DNA from: Brachybacterium sp036311905
GTDB lineage: Bacteria; Actinomycetota; Actinomycetes; Actinomycetales; Dermabacteraceae
Reading direction: 5' to 3'
Assembly: GCF_036311905.1 (NCBI RefSeq)
Contig: NZ_JAZDCH010000017.1
Location: 87,192 to 151,191 of the forward strand
DNA length: 64,000 nucleotides
Position numbers and translations under genes: made by a program. The notes under the pieces are model-generated. The model made no database searches. It was not told the DNA's origin and saw nothing but the letters and a program-made list of their open reading frames with translations. Shown here piece after piece: positions 10,967 to 18,957 of this stretch. Numbering within the stretch: the stretch's first letter is position 1; each line of letters begins with the position of its first letter.

Positions 10967-11101
10967 GATCTCCTGGTGCTCCTCATGGCCCGACCGCATC
11001 TCGGTCGGGACTGAGGGAATGCTACAGCCCGCTCCCTGCGTGCGGGCCCCGGGCCGGAGCGCTGTGGAGGACGCCTCGCGGGAGGCGGTGCACGGCCCGG
11101 T

Positions 11102-11788
11102 TCAGCGCGCTGCGCCGTCCCCGCCGAGCTGCCGCTGCACGAAGCCGATGATCTGCGCGAGCTCCTCCTCGTCGATGCCGTGGCCGAGCTGCGGGCGCAG
11201 CACCTCCTCGACGTCGGTGTGCTCGCGGAGGAAGGTGCGCACCTCCTCGTCGGCCGCCGGCCCGAACAGGGGGTCCTGGCCGCCGTGGCCCCAGAGCACC
11301 GGCGGGCGGGCGGCGGCGAGCGCGGCGTCCCCCGGCATCGGGGCGGGGAAGGGCCTCCCGGAGAGCTGGACGATCCAGTCGAGGGCGCGGGTGTCGCGGC
11401 GCAGCAGCTGGAGGGAGAGCATCCCGCCCTGCGAGAAGCCGATCGCGCCGATCACGCGACCGGGGGCGGTGCGCGCGATCCAGCCCTCGACGGCGGCGGC
11501 CGCCTCCTGCAGCAGGGAGGGATCGGCGGGGTCCACGGGCGGCGGCGCGGACCAGGCGAAGCCGGCGCCGCAGCCGAAGACGCCACGCAAGGACGCGTAG
11601 ACGACGTCCCGCGGGAGGGCGGGGGCGAGGCCGAGCAGATCGCCCTCGTGGGAGCCGAGGCCGTGCAGCAGCAGGACCACGCGGTCGTCCTCGCGGGGCG
11701 GATGCGGGAACCAGCGCACGGCGGCGTCGTCGATCGCCGACGGGGCGGGGGTCAGGCGGGTCACCGGCGGGAAGCTCACGGAGGTCAC
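11102..11788 (-). CDS. Alpha/beta hydrolase (carboxylesterase/phospholipase type)
   Basis: A 228-residue serine hydrolase of the dienelactone hydrolase/phospholipase-carboxylesterase type. The oxyanion strand is LLLHGLGSHEGD (39-50), the nucleophile elbow is GFSQGG with Ser119, and the triad is completed by Asp172 (HGGQDPLFG) and His203 (LGHG). No signal peptide is present, so it is probably cytoplasmic. The start is GTG 11788, 6 nt after a TACGCT -10-like element and without a Shine-Dalgarno, suggesting leaderless expression. Upstream on the same strand lie a structured element and a tiny ORF. Confidence 0.85.
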   Translation of the reverse strand: MTSVSFPPVTRLTPAPSAIDDAAVRWFPHPPREDDRVVLLLHGLGSHEGDLLGLAPALPRDVVYASLRGVFGCGAGFAWSAPPPVDPADPSLLQEAAAAVEGWIARTAPGRVIGAIGFSQGGMLSLQLLRRDTRALDWIVQLSGRPFPAPMPGDAALAAARPPVLWGHGGQDPLFGPAADEEVRTFLREHTDVEEVLRPQLGHGIDEEELAQIIGFVQRQLGGDGAAR

Positions 11789-11790
11789 GA

Positions 11791-11800
11791 GCGAAGCGTA
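11791..11800 (-). promoter_or_regulatory. Leaderless -10 element of hydrolase gene
   Basis: On the minus strand TACGCT is followed by TCGCTC and the GTG start, a TANNNT element with a 6-nt gap. The spacing would place the transcription start at the start codon, which would put the structured element at 11828-11904 upstream of this promoter. Confidence 0.4.
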
Positions 11801-11827
11801 GTCCGCGTGGCGGCGCCGCCGATCCGC

Positions 11828-11904
11828 GCCCGGACAGGGGCGAACCCGCAGGGTGCGCGGTGCGCATGTCGGCTGGACAAGGGCCGACCCCTGCGGGTCC
11901 GGGC
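11828..11904 (-). ncRNA. Candidate three-way-junction RNA element
   Basis: Perfectly nested complementarity folds into one structure: closing stem 11828-11833 with 11899-11904 (6 bp), main stem 11844-11853 with 11889-11898 (10 bp), and inside it two hairpins, 11854-11858 with 11862-11866 (5 bp, 3-nt loop) and 11868-11873 with 11883-11888 (6 bp, 9-nt loop). Almost every base of the 77-nt block is assigned. On the minus strand the 3' part of the main stem can instead form a GGG-UUCG-CCC hairpin, so two exclusive folds are possible. It matches no riboswitch I know. Strand is inferred from the promoter and ORF just upstream. Confidence 0.45.
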
Positions 11905-11956
11905 AGCTCGGGTGGATTCGCTGCGGTCCGTCGATCTGGGGGCCCGCTGATGCGGG

Positions 11957-12010
11957 TCAGAGTCGAGGGGTTGCCTCAGCGGCGAGCCACCTCACGAGTC
12001 CGAAGGTCAT
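11957..12010 (-). CDS. Possible 17-residue small protein or leader peptide
   Basis: On the minus strand the sequence aaaggaggtgatcc (12033-12020), an exact complement of the 16S rRNA 3' end, is followed by two ATGs. The one at 12010, with GAGG five bases upstream, encodes MTFGLVRWLAAEATPRL and stops at 11957. The one at 12014 encodes MNDLRTREVARR. A promoter lies just upstream. Such an optimal Shine-Dalgarno on so short a frame suggests a translated leader or small protein. It is followed by a 5-bp hairpin (11945-11958) and then the three-way-junction element. No homologue is recognised. Confidence 0.4.
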   Translation of the reverse strand: MTFGLVRWLAAEATPRL

Positions 12011-12045
12011 TCATTCCTCGGATCACCTCCTTTCGATGTGCCTCC

Positions 12046-12075
12046 ACCGTAGACCCGGGGCGGCAGCGCGGGCAA
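12046..12075 (-). promoter_or_regulatory. Promoter of the small ORF
   Basis: Minus-strand -35 TTGCCC at 12075-12070, an 18-bp spacer, and -10 TACGGT at 12051-12046. The predicted start leaves a short 5' leader of about 25 nt containing the perfect Shine-Dalgarno. Confidence 0.5.
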
Positions 12076-12185
12076 TGGATTTATGGCCGGGGCGTTTACG
12101 CAGGCCGCAGACCTGACAGGATGGTCGGCGGCGATCCGCGCCGACTCGCGCTCCGACCCTGTCGCCCCGCGCCGCCGACGACGCC

Positions 12186-13391
12186 GTGCTCGCCGAGGAG
12201 ATCGCCGACCTGCGGATCCACCCCCTCTCCCTGCCGCCGCTCGCGCTGGTGAACACCCACTGGTTCCACGCCGACTCCCTCGCTGAGCACTACGGCGTGC
12301 CGGTGTTCTCGGAGCGGCACTGGGAGCTGATCGAGGCCTTCCTCGCCTCCGCCGTGGACATGGGCGTCACCTCCGTGCTCATCCCCTCCTGGACGCCGCC
12401 GCTCGACACGGCGGAGGGGCATCGCCGGCCGACGGTGCAGCTCGTGGGCATCGCCGAGGTCGACGGCGAGTACGTCCTGGACATGACGAACCTGGACGGC
12501 TGGCTCGACCTCTGTCGCCGGCTCGGGATCACCTGCCTCGAGATCGCGCACCTGTTCACCCAATGGGGAGCGCGCGCGACCCCGGCGATCGAGGTCGGGA
12601 CGCCGGGCGGCCCCGAGCACCGCTTCGGCTGGCACGTCCCGGCGACCGATCCCTCCTACCGTCGGCTGCTCGAGACGCTGATCCCCGCGCTGCGCACCCA
12701 TCTCGCCGAGCACTGGGAGGGGCGGGTGCTGTGGCACGTGTCCGACGAGCCCTCGGCGGAGCACCTCGACGCCTATCGCGCAGCGAAGGACCAGGTCGCG
12801 GATCTGCTGGAGGGCGCCGAGGTGGTCGACGCGCTGAGCTCCCTCGAGTACGCCCAGCAGGGCCTGGTGGACACCCCGATCGTCGCCACGGACCACGTCG
12901 AGCCGTTCCTCGCCGCCGGGCACCGGCCGTGGGTCTTTTGCTGCGTCGCCCAGAACCGGGAGGTCGCGAACCACTTCATCGCCCTGCCCTCGGTGCGCTC
13001 CCGGGTGCTCGGCCGGCAACTGTTCGTCTTCGACGCGCCCGGCTTCCTGCACTGGGGCTACACCTTCTGGTGGTCGCAGTTCGCGCTGCGCCCGATCGAT
13101 CCGTTCGCGGACACCTGCGCGGGCGGCGTCTTCTACGGCGGGGACGCCTTCGCCGTCTACCCGGGGCCCGACGGCACGCCGTGGCTGTCGCTCCGCCATC
13201 GGGTGCTCGCCCAGGCCATGTGGGATCACCGGGCCCTGACACGTCTCGCGGAGCTCACGGACCGCCCGACGGCCGCGGCGCTCGTCGACGAGGGACGGAC
13301 GCTCACATACTCGTCCTTCTCCTATGACGTCGAGGAGCACCTGCGGGCGCGTCGGGCGGTCGACGAGCGGATCCTCGCGGCGACGGCCTGA
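12186..13391 (+). pseudogene. DUF4091 glycoside-hydrolase-like protein, 5'-truncated
   Basis: The 401-codon frame matches the catalytic-like and C-terminal part of DUF4091 proteins: VNTHWFHADSLAEHYGVPVF, LEIAHLFTQWGARATP, DEPSAEHLDAYR and FYGGDAFAVYPGPDG are recognisable. Family members, as I recall them, carry about 150 or more residues of an N-terminal beta-sandwich before the VNTHWFHADS segment; here that segment is at residue 19. No ribosome binding site precedes GTG 12186, and the frame stays open only into low-quality sequence to about 12120. I read it as a truncated, possibly silent gene. The alternative is an unusually short functional form. Confidence 0.6.
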
Positions 13392-13406
13392 GCCGCGCCG
13401 CGGGGG

Positions 13407-14735
13407 TCACTCCAGCGGGGCGCCGGGCTGCGCGGCGGGCCCGGCCGTCGCGGCGGGCCCGGCCGTCGCGGCGGGTCCGGCCGTCGTCGCGGGCTTCCGG
13501 CTCTCGAGCTTCGCGAGCTGCCGCGCCGCGGCGTCCCGGCCGCCGAGGCCGAAGGCGAGGACCGCGGCGGCGGCGGCACCGATCACGAGAGCGCCGAAGG
13601 CCATCTCGATGATCGAGTCGGCCACGCCCATCGACTGCAGGCCCATGGCGGTGAACAGGATGATGACCGCCCAGCGCACCACCGTGGAGACGGTGCCGGA
13701 GAGGATCTTCCCCAGGATCGTGGCGAGGAAGAAGCCCACCGCGATGATCGCGCCGCCGAACAGCACGTTCCCGCCAAGAGCGAGGATCTCGCTGAGGAAC
13801 GCGGTGATCTGCGGGAAGCCGAGCACCTGGGCGCCCATCACGGCGAAGAACAGCACAACGGCGATCTCGAGGACGCGCAGCACGGTGGGCACCACGGAGG
13901 AGCCCGCGGGGAGGATCTCCTGACGGGTCAGCCAGGTGTCGATGCCCGAGCTCTCCAGGAGCGGACGGAACAGGCCCGAGACGAAGCGGGCGATGAGCAC
14001 GCCGATCGCGACCAGGGCGGCGGCCGCGATGATGTTCGGGATCGCGGTGAACACGGCGGTGAGCATCGCGGAGGCCGGCTCGGAGATCGAGGCGATGCCG
14101 AGGATCTGCAGCGCGGCGATCGAGACCACGATCATGATCAGCGCGAACACGACCTGGGAGAGGATCTCCGGGAGCTTGGAGGGCTGACCGGGGGCCCGGC
14201 CCTGGGCGGGCTGACCCGGCACGCCGGGCTGCTGCGCGGCGGGATGCTGCCCGGCGGGTTCCGCGTGCGGGGCGGCGGTCGCCCCGCCGGTCGCACGGTC
14301 GATCCCGGACCGGGCGGTGCCCAGCAGCTTCCCGAAGTCGACCGTCGAGAGCGCCGTGCGGATCAGGGCGCGGGCGATCTTCGCGATCGTCAGGCCGATG
14401 ATGAACACGAAGAGGGCGCCGATGATGTTCGGGACGTAGCCCAGGGCGCTCTCGAGCATCACCACGACGGGCGAGAGCACCTGCGAGAGCTGGAAGATGC
14501 CCAGCACCATGATCAGGCCCAGCAGCCACACGATCATCGAGGCGATCGCCCCGATGGACGCGCCGAGCCCGGCGCCGTCGACCCCGGGCTTCTGCAGAGC
14601 GGGGATCTTCTGGGTCAGTCTGGCGACCGCACCCTTGACCACCATGGCCAGGATCGCGGTCACCACGAGGATGACGATGGCGGCGAGGACCTTCAGTCCC
14701 AGCTCCGCCCAGTTGACGCTCGATAGGAAACCCAC
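13407..14735 (-). CDS. MscS-like small-conductance channel protein with TM-helix repeats
   Basis: A 442-residue membrane protein with at least ten hydrophobic segments arranged as repeated conserved TM helices (Pfam TM_helix type), for example VLAAIVILVVTAILAMVV near the N-terminus and VLFGGAIIAVGFFLATILG further on. Such proteins are annotated as mechanosensitive ion channel family and are thought to help survive osmotic downshock. A hydrophilic Gln/Pro/Ala loop (about 155-190) splits the membrane parts. The C-terminus is a short Ala-Gly-Pro-Thr tail encoded by a tandem repeat. The GTG start has GGAGG at proper spacing. Confidence 0.75.
   Translation of the reverse strand: MGFLSSVNWAELGLKVLAAIVILVVTAILAMVVKGAVARLTQKIPALQKPGVDGAGLGASIGAIASMIVWLLGLIMVLGIFQLSQVLSPVVVMLESALGYVPNIIGALFVFIIGLTIAKIARALIRTALSTVDFGKLLGTARSGIDRATGGATAAPHAEPAGQHPAAQQPGVPGQPAQGRAPGQPSKLPEILSQVVFALIMIVVSIAALQILGIASISEPASAMLTAVFTAIPNIIAAAALVAIGVLIARFVSGLFRPLLESSGIDTWLTRQEILPAGSSVVPTVLRVLEIAVVLFFAVMGAQVLGFPQITAFLSEILALGGNVLFGGAIIAVGFFLATILGKILSGTVSTVVRWAVIILFTAMGLQSMGVADSIIEMAFGALVIGAAAAAVLAFGLGGRDAAARQLAKLESRKPATTAGPAATAGPAATAGPAAQPGAPLE
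13432..13485 (-). repeat. Three 18-bp tandem repeats in the channel gene
   Basis: Units 13432-13449, 13450-13467 and 13468-13485 are identical except for one base in the third. They encode ATAGPA-type repeats at the C-terminal tail, and copy number could vary between strains by slippage. Confidence 0.85.
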
Positions 14736-14851
14736 GGGGTCCTCCGATGCTCGGGGAATGGATGGAGACCGTGACCGGTCTCACAGTCAGCATTCACCAC
14801 TCTCCGAGCCAGGTCCAGAGCCGCAGGTGAGAGGGGTGCCGGCGGTCCCCC

Positions 14852-16261
14852 TCAGGTACCGCAGAAGGTCAGGAAACGATCTCCGCCCTCCTCGGGCCCC
14901 TCGAGATGTGCCAGCCCGGGTCTGGCCTCGAACGGTGCGGAGACCGCGTCCAGGAAGGTGAGCACCGGGCCCGGATCACCGAGGTGGGCGGCGCGCAGCG
15001 CCGTGTCCAGCTGCACGTTGCGCGGCACGTACAGCGGGTTCGCCCGCGCCGCGGGCCCGTCGGCCGACGGGTCGTGCAGCGCCTCGTGCCGCGCGGCCCA
15101 GGCGCGGAAGGGCTCGGGGTCGGCGAACAGCGCCTCGGCCCCGCCCGCCGAGAGGGCGCGGAAGAACCCCGTGTGGTCCACCGACTGCGCCTCCATCAGG
15201 ACGAACAGGTCCTCCCCGAGGGCGAGCACCTCGTCCTGCCCGCCCGTGACGCCGAGCTTCGCGGCGAGTCCGCGGGCGCGCGCCGCGAGGTACGCGGGCT
15301 CGAAGCCCTCGAGCACCTCGGTCGCCGCGTCGACGGCATGCTGCGGGTCCTCGGCGTCGATCACCGGCAGCAGCGCCTCGGCGAAGCGGGAGAGGTTCCA
15401 CAGCGCGATCCCGGGCTGGTTGCCGTAGGCGTAGCGGCCACTGCGGTCGATCGAGGAGAAGACCGCCTGGTCCCGGTGGACGTCGAGGAACGCGCACGGC
15501 CCGTAGTCGATCCCCTCCCCGGAGAGCGCCATGTTGTCGGTGTTCATCACGCCGTGGACGAAGCCGAGCAGCATCCACTGCGCGACCAGCTCGGCCTGCG
15601 CGCCGGTGACCGCGGCGAGCAGCCCGAGCGGACCGTCGGCCGACGGGTGGTGGCGGGTGATCACGTGGTCGACGAGGCGCCCGGTGACCTCCGGGCCGTG
15701 ATGCCAGGCGGCGGCCTGCACCGTGCCGACGCGCAGGTGGCTCGCGGCGACGCGCACCAGCAGGGCGCCCGGCTCCGGCGTCACCCCCTGCCGCGGCGCG
15801 ATCCGCTCCCCGGTGGTGAGCACGGCGAGGGCCCGCGTCGTCGGCACGCCTGTGGCGTGCAGGAACTCGCCGATCACGGCCTCGCGCAGCATCGGGCCGA
15901 GCGGCGCCTTCCCGTCCCCGGCGCGGGCGAAGGGGGTGCGGCCGGAGCCCTTCAGGTGCAGGTCGACCCGGCGGCCGGAGGTGTCGACCAGTTCGCCGAG
16001 GAGCACAGCCCGGCCATCGCCGAGCTGCGGGTTCGCGCTGCCGAACTGATGGCCGGCATAGGCCTGGGCGATGGTGCCGTCGATCTGCCCGGTGAGCAGG
16101 GCCATCCCCTCCGGACCGCGCAGCCGGCCGAGGTCCAGCCCGAGCTCCGCGGCGAGGGGCTCGTTCAGCCACACGATCTCCGGGTCCGGCGGGAGGTCCG
16201 CGCGCCACGGCACGCACAGCTCGGGGAGCGCCTGCGCGTAGGTCTGCTGCAGCGGGAGCAT
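14852..16261 (-). CDS. selO: Protein adenylyltransferase SelO (YdiU family)
   Basis: A 469-residue SelO pseudokinase-fold AMPylator, which transfers AMP from ATP to Ser, Thr or Tyr of redox-related proteins. Diagnostic segments are AYAGHQFGSANPQLGDGRA, LHLKGSGRTPFARAGDGKAP, GVPTTRALAVL and NTDNMALSGEGIDYGPCAF. The C-terminus ends FLTFCGT, keeping a near-terminal Cys where animal homologues have selenocysteine. I start at ATG 16261, because AGGAGG ends 5 nt before it; an in-frame GTG at 16267 overlaps that Shine-Dalgarno. The gene is divergent from the NYN-domain gene with a 53-bp gap. Confidence 0.93.
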   Translation of the reverse strand: MLPLQQTYAQALPELCVPWRADLPPDPEIVWLNEPLAAELGLDLGRLRGPEGMALLTGQIDGTIAQAYAGHQFGSANPQLGDGRAVLLGELVDTSGRRVDLHLKGSGRTPFARAGDGKAPLGPMLREAVIGEFLHATGVPTTRALAVLTTGERIAPRQGVTPEPGALLVRVAASHLRVGTVQAAAWHHGPEVTGRLVDHVITRHHPSADGPLGLLAAVTGAQAELVAQWMLLGFVHGVMNTDNMALSGEGIDYGPCAFLDVHRDQAVFSSIDRSGRYAYGNQPGIALWNLSRFAEALLPVIDAEDPQHAVDAATEVLEGFEPAYLAARARGLAAKLGVTGGQDEVLALGEDLFVLMEAQSVDHTGFFRALSAGGAEALFADPEPFRAWAARHEALHDPSADGPAARANPLYVPRNVQLDTALRAAHLGDPGPVLTFLDAVSAPFEARPGLAHLEGPEEGGDRFLTFCGT

Positions 16262-16301
16262 GGCCACCTCCTGATCCCCTCCAGGCTACGTGCCCGCCGC
16301 G

Positions 16302-16307
16302 TAGGCT
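16302..16307 (+). promoter_or_regulatory. Leaderless -10 element of NYN gene
   Basis: TAGGCT (TANNNT) ends 7 nt before ATG 16315, and no Shine-Dalgarno lies between. Confidence 0.45.
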
Positions 16308-16314
16308 CGTCCCC

Positions 16315-16866
16315 ATGACGCAGCGCACCACGTACCTCCTCGTCGACGGCGAGAACATCGATGCCACCCTGGGGAGCTCGGTGCTGGGCCGTCGGCCCCA
16401 GCCGGAGGAGCGGCCGCGCTGGAACAAGCTGCTGCAGCATGCGGAGTCGGCCTGGCAGCAGGAGGTCAAGGGCCTGTTCTTCCTCGCCGTCTCAGACAGC
16501 CTGCCGCTCAACTTCGTGCAGGCGCTCATCGCGCTCGGCTACACCCCGGTGCCGCTGCGCGGCGAGGGCAAGGTCGTGGACATCGCGATCCAGCGCACCG
16601 CCGAGGCGCTCGTCCCGCGCGAGGCGGACGTCATGCTGGTCAGCCACGACAGCGACTTCGTCCCGCAGATGGAGGCGCTCGCGGAGGACGAGGAGCGGCG
16701 CACCGCGATCGTCGGCTTCACGGAGTTCATGTCGGGGGACCTGCGCGAGATCCCGGGCGTGGAGCTGCACGACCTCGAGTACGACGTGCAGGCCTTCACG
16801 AGCCGCCTGCCGCGGGTCCGCATCATCGAGATCGACGAGTTCGACCCGCTGGAGTTCATCCTCTGA
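16315..16866 (+). CDS. NYN-domain (PIN-like) nuclease family protein
   Basis: A 183-residue NYN-domain protein of the LabA/DUF88 type. The first acidic site is LLVDGENID (8-16), the middle contributes KVVDIAIQRTAEAL, and the third conserved site is MLVSHDSDFVPQMEAL. These Asp residues match the metal site of PIN-like RNases, so an RNA-processing nuclease role is likely, though no target can be named. The C-terminal 40 residues are acidic (IIEIDEFDPLEFIL). It appears leaderless and is followed by a strong hairpin at 16890. Confidence 0.85.
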   Translation: MTQRTTYLLVDGENIDATLGSSVLGRRPQPEERPRWNKLLQHAESAWQQEVKGLFFLAVSDSLPLNFVQALIALGYTPVPLRGEGKVVDIAIQRTAEALVPREADVMLVSHDSDFVPQMEALAEDEERRTAIVGFTEFMSGDLREIPGVELHDLEYDVQAFTSRLPRVRIIEIDEFDPLEFIL

Positions 16867-16889
16867 GCCGGACGGGCCGGCGGGGCGGC

Positions 16890-16914
16890 GCGGGCGGGGC
16901 TAGGCCCCGCCCGC
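16890..16914. terminator. 11-bp GC hairpin terminator after NYN gene
   Basis: Arms 16890-16900 and 16904-16914 pair perfectly around the loop tag, 24 bp past the NYN stop. It can also stop minus-strand read-through from the tRNA unit. Confidence 0.7.
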
Positions 16915-17040
16915 AGTCGGGGCCCGGTGGCCGTCAACGCCCGGTCGACCGTCGGGGCCCGGTCGGCTGTCACGGCCCCGTCGGCGGGCGCCGACCCGTC
17001 GGTTGTCGTCGGCCACTGCCGCGCCCGCCACCCGGACGAC

Positions 17041-17078
17041 GAAAAACCCCGGCTCACCTGGGTGAACCGGGGTTTCTC
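17041..17078 (-). terminator. Intrinsic terminator of tRNA-Leu
   Basis: Read on the minus strand, a 9-bp stem (17075-17067 with 17052-17044) is followed by a run of T residues (17046-17042). It lies just past the 3' end of the tRNA. The few T residues on the other side may also help plus-strand termination. Confidence 0.75.
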
Positions 17079-17083
17079 CGCGG

Positions 17084-17167
17084 TGCGCAAGGGGGGACTT
17101 GAACCCCCACGCCGTTTCCGGCACACGGACCTGAACCGTGCGCGTCTACCAATTCCGCCACTTGCGC
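17084..17167 (-). tRNA. tRNA-Leu (CAG)
   Basis: The 84-nt minus-strand gene has acceptor stem gcgcaag pairing with cttgcgc, discriminator A, a D-arm with ggtagac, an anticodon stem cacgg/ccgtg with loop ttcaggt (anticodon CAG, reads CUG), a long class II variable arm and T-arm gggggttcaagtccccc. The CCA end is not encoded, as usual in this group. Confidence 0.95.
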
Positions 17168-17274
17168 GTGGCTCCGGCACCGGGTGCCATACACACCGAG
17201 ACCGAAGATTCCCCTAGGTTACCCTCCGAGAACCCCGGCCCCAAACCGCCGGGCCGCACAGTGACGAAGACCTC

Positions 17275-18714
17275 TCAGCGCATCGACTCCGCTTCCTCGA
17301 AGGCCTCGTCGATGTCCCGCGGATCGACGCGTCGACGCCCCACGACCAGGTAGAGCAGGCTCGCCACGATCACCGCCGGGACGCCCACCATCGCCGCGAC
17401 CTGCATGCTCGGCCGCACGGCGACGGTCGCGAGCACGGCCAGCAGACCCACCAGACCCACCACGGCGGTGACCGAGCCGCCCGGCATCCGGAAGGTCGCC
17501 CCGGTGATCCCGCGGCGTCGGAAGGAGAGGAAGGTCAGCAGGATCAGCACCCACACCAGGATCACCGCGAAGACGACCAGGCTCATCATGTAGCCGAACA
17601 CGCCGCCCACCCCGGAGAAGGCCAGTAGCGCCGCACCGATCAGGCCCACCGAGCTCAGCGCGATGCCGACCGCCGGCACCTTCCGCGCGGTGGTGTGCGC
17701 GGCGAAGCGAGGAGCGAGCCCGTCGGAGGCGAGGGAGTGGATCATCCGGCTGCCCGCGTACAGGTTCGCGTTCGCCGCCGAGAGCGCCGCGATCAGCACC
17801 AGCAGGTTCGTGACATGGGCGGCGCCGGGCACCCCGATCCGGTCGAAGACCATCACGAACGGCGAGGTCGCGACCTCGCCACCGGTCCCAGCGGCCTCCC
17901 GCCACGGCACCAGGCACAACACGATCCCGATGCACAGGACGTAGAAGAAGGCCAGACGCACGATCGTGGTCCGTGCGGCAGTGCGGATCGAACGCGCCGG
18001 ATCCTTCGCCTCAGCGGCCGTGATCGACAGCAGCTCGATGCCGCCGAAGGAGAACATCACGACCGAGAGCGCGACCCACACACCGCTCCAGCCCATCGGG
18101 GCGAAGCCCCCGTCGGCCGTGAGCTCGACGAACCCCGCGGCCGGTGCGCCCGGCACCCCGACCAGCACGAGTGCCGCGCCGATCAGGAGGAAGACCAGCA
18201 CCGCGATCACCTTGATCGAGGACAGGAAGAACTCGACCACGCCGAAGGAGCCGACGCTGAACAGGTTGATCCCGATGATCACCGCCGCGAACAGCAGGAT
18301 CCCCGCCCAAATCGGCACGCCCGGGAGCCAGTACGCGAGGTAGGCAGCGCACGCGACGAGCTCCGCCCCCGTCACGCACACGGTGACGATCCAGTACAGC
18401 CAGCGGCTGAGGTAGCCCCAGAACGGGGACAGGTAACGGGCGGCGAGGGTGCCGAAGCCGCCGCGCACCGGGTGGCGCGAGGCCATCTCGCCCATCGACA
18501 GGGCCACGGTCGCCGCGATCAGGGAGCCGAGCGCGAAGGAGACGATGACCGCGGGGCCGGCGTAGCCGATCGCCTCGCCGGAGCCGAGGAAGAGCCCGGT
18601 GCCGAGGGCAGAGCCCATGGCGATCATCGCCATCTGGCCATGGCCGAGGGTACGGGCGAGGCCCTGGTGGTCGTCGGAGGGGACCGACGTGGAAGTGGGG
18701 GTCGGGGAGCTCAC
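17275..18714 (-). CDS. Amino-acid permease, APC superfamily
   Basis: A 479-residue transporter of the amino acid transporter (AAT) branch of the APC superfamily with about 12 membrane helices. The conserved first helix region reads LGHGQMAMIAMGSALGTGLF and helix 2-3 has ALSMGEMASRHPVRGGFG. Relatives carry GABA, proline, phenylalanine or cycloserine/alanine; the substrate here is not readable. The open frame runs 160 codons further upstream, but that part is Pro/Ala-rich noise. I use GTG 18714, which lies 7 nt after a TATCCT -10 and has no Shine-Dalgarno. Two operator-like palindromes lie about 145-205 bp upstream. Confidence 0.85.
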   Translation of the reverse strand: MSSPTPTSTSVPSDDHQGLARTLGHGQMAMIAMGSALGTGLFLGSGEAIGYAGPAVIVSFALGSLIAATVALSMGEMASRHPVRGGFGTLAARYLSPFWGYLSRWLYWIVTVCVTGAELVACAAYLAYWLPGVPIWAGILLFAAVIIGINLFSVGSFGVVEFFLSSIKVIAVLVFLLIGAALVLVGVPGAPAAGFVELTADGGFAPMGWSGVWVALSVVMFSFGGIELLSITAAEAKDPARSIRTAARTTIVRLAFFYVLCIGIVLCLVPWREAAGTGGEVATSPFVMVFDRIGVPGAAHVTNLLVLIAALSAANANLYAGSRMIHSLASDGLAPRFAAHTTARKVPAVGIALSSVGLIGAALLAFSGVGGVFGYMMSLVVFAVILVWVLILLTFLSFRRRGITGATFRMPGGSVTAVVGLVGLLAVLATVAVRPSMQVAAMVGVPAVIVASLLYLVVGRRRVDPRDIDEAFEEAESMR

Positions 18715-18721
18715 CCGCACG

Positions 18722-18727
18722 AGGATA
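18722..18727 (-). promoter_or_regulatory. Leaderless -10 element of permease gene
   Basis: Minus-strand TATCCT at 18727-18722, with 7 nt to the GTG at 18714 and no ribosome binding site between. Confidence 0.45.
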
Positions 18728-18854
18728 GGCGAGGCGCTCTCGCGGACCGGGATCGGACCTCCCGGTTGCCGGGCGCCAGGCGGGGCGGGGCGGGGGCCGA
18801 GGGGTGGGCCGGGGGTGGGGCTGGCCGGGCCGAGGCCGGAGCCGGGGCCCGGCC

Positions 18855-18923
18855 AGGTCGACACTGTCGGCTGGCGAGCCAGATCCGCGGTCGTTCTGGC
18901 TCGTGAGCCGACACTGTCGACCT
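18855..18923. promoter_or_regulatory. Large imperfect dyad with two CGACACTGTCG palindromes
   Basis: Arms 18855-18883 and 18895-18923 are reverse complements over 29 nt except for three bases, with an 11-nt centre. Each arm contains the pseudo-palindrome CGACACTGTCG (18859-18869 and 18909-18919), and the copies are exactly 50 bp apart centre to centre. This looks like a paired operator for a dimeric regulator, or a cruciform/terminator structure. Confidence 0.45.
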
Positions 18924-18957
18924 CGCCCCGCCCGCCGCGGCGCCCCGCCGGGCATGA

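Noticed and set aside
11828..11904. tRNA or tRNA-like gene (77 nt)
   Set aside because: The fold has three arms at most, no anticodon loop, no T-loop motif and no CCA-type acceptor arrangement.
12020..12033. Remnant of a 16S rRNA 3' end on the plus strand
   Set aside because: Only the 14-15 bases complementary to a Shine-Dalgarno match; the preceding bases do not match the 16S terminal helix, while a start codon and promoter fit the minus strand.
12023..12256. Minus-strand 77-codon ORF ending in the Shine-Dalgarno
   Set aside because: Overlaps the start of the DUF4091 frame, Arg/Ser-rich without similarity, and its stop is formed by the ribosome binding site itself.
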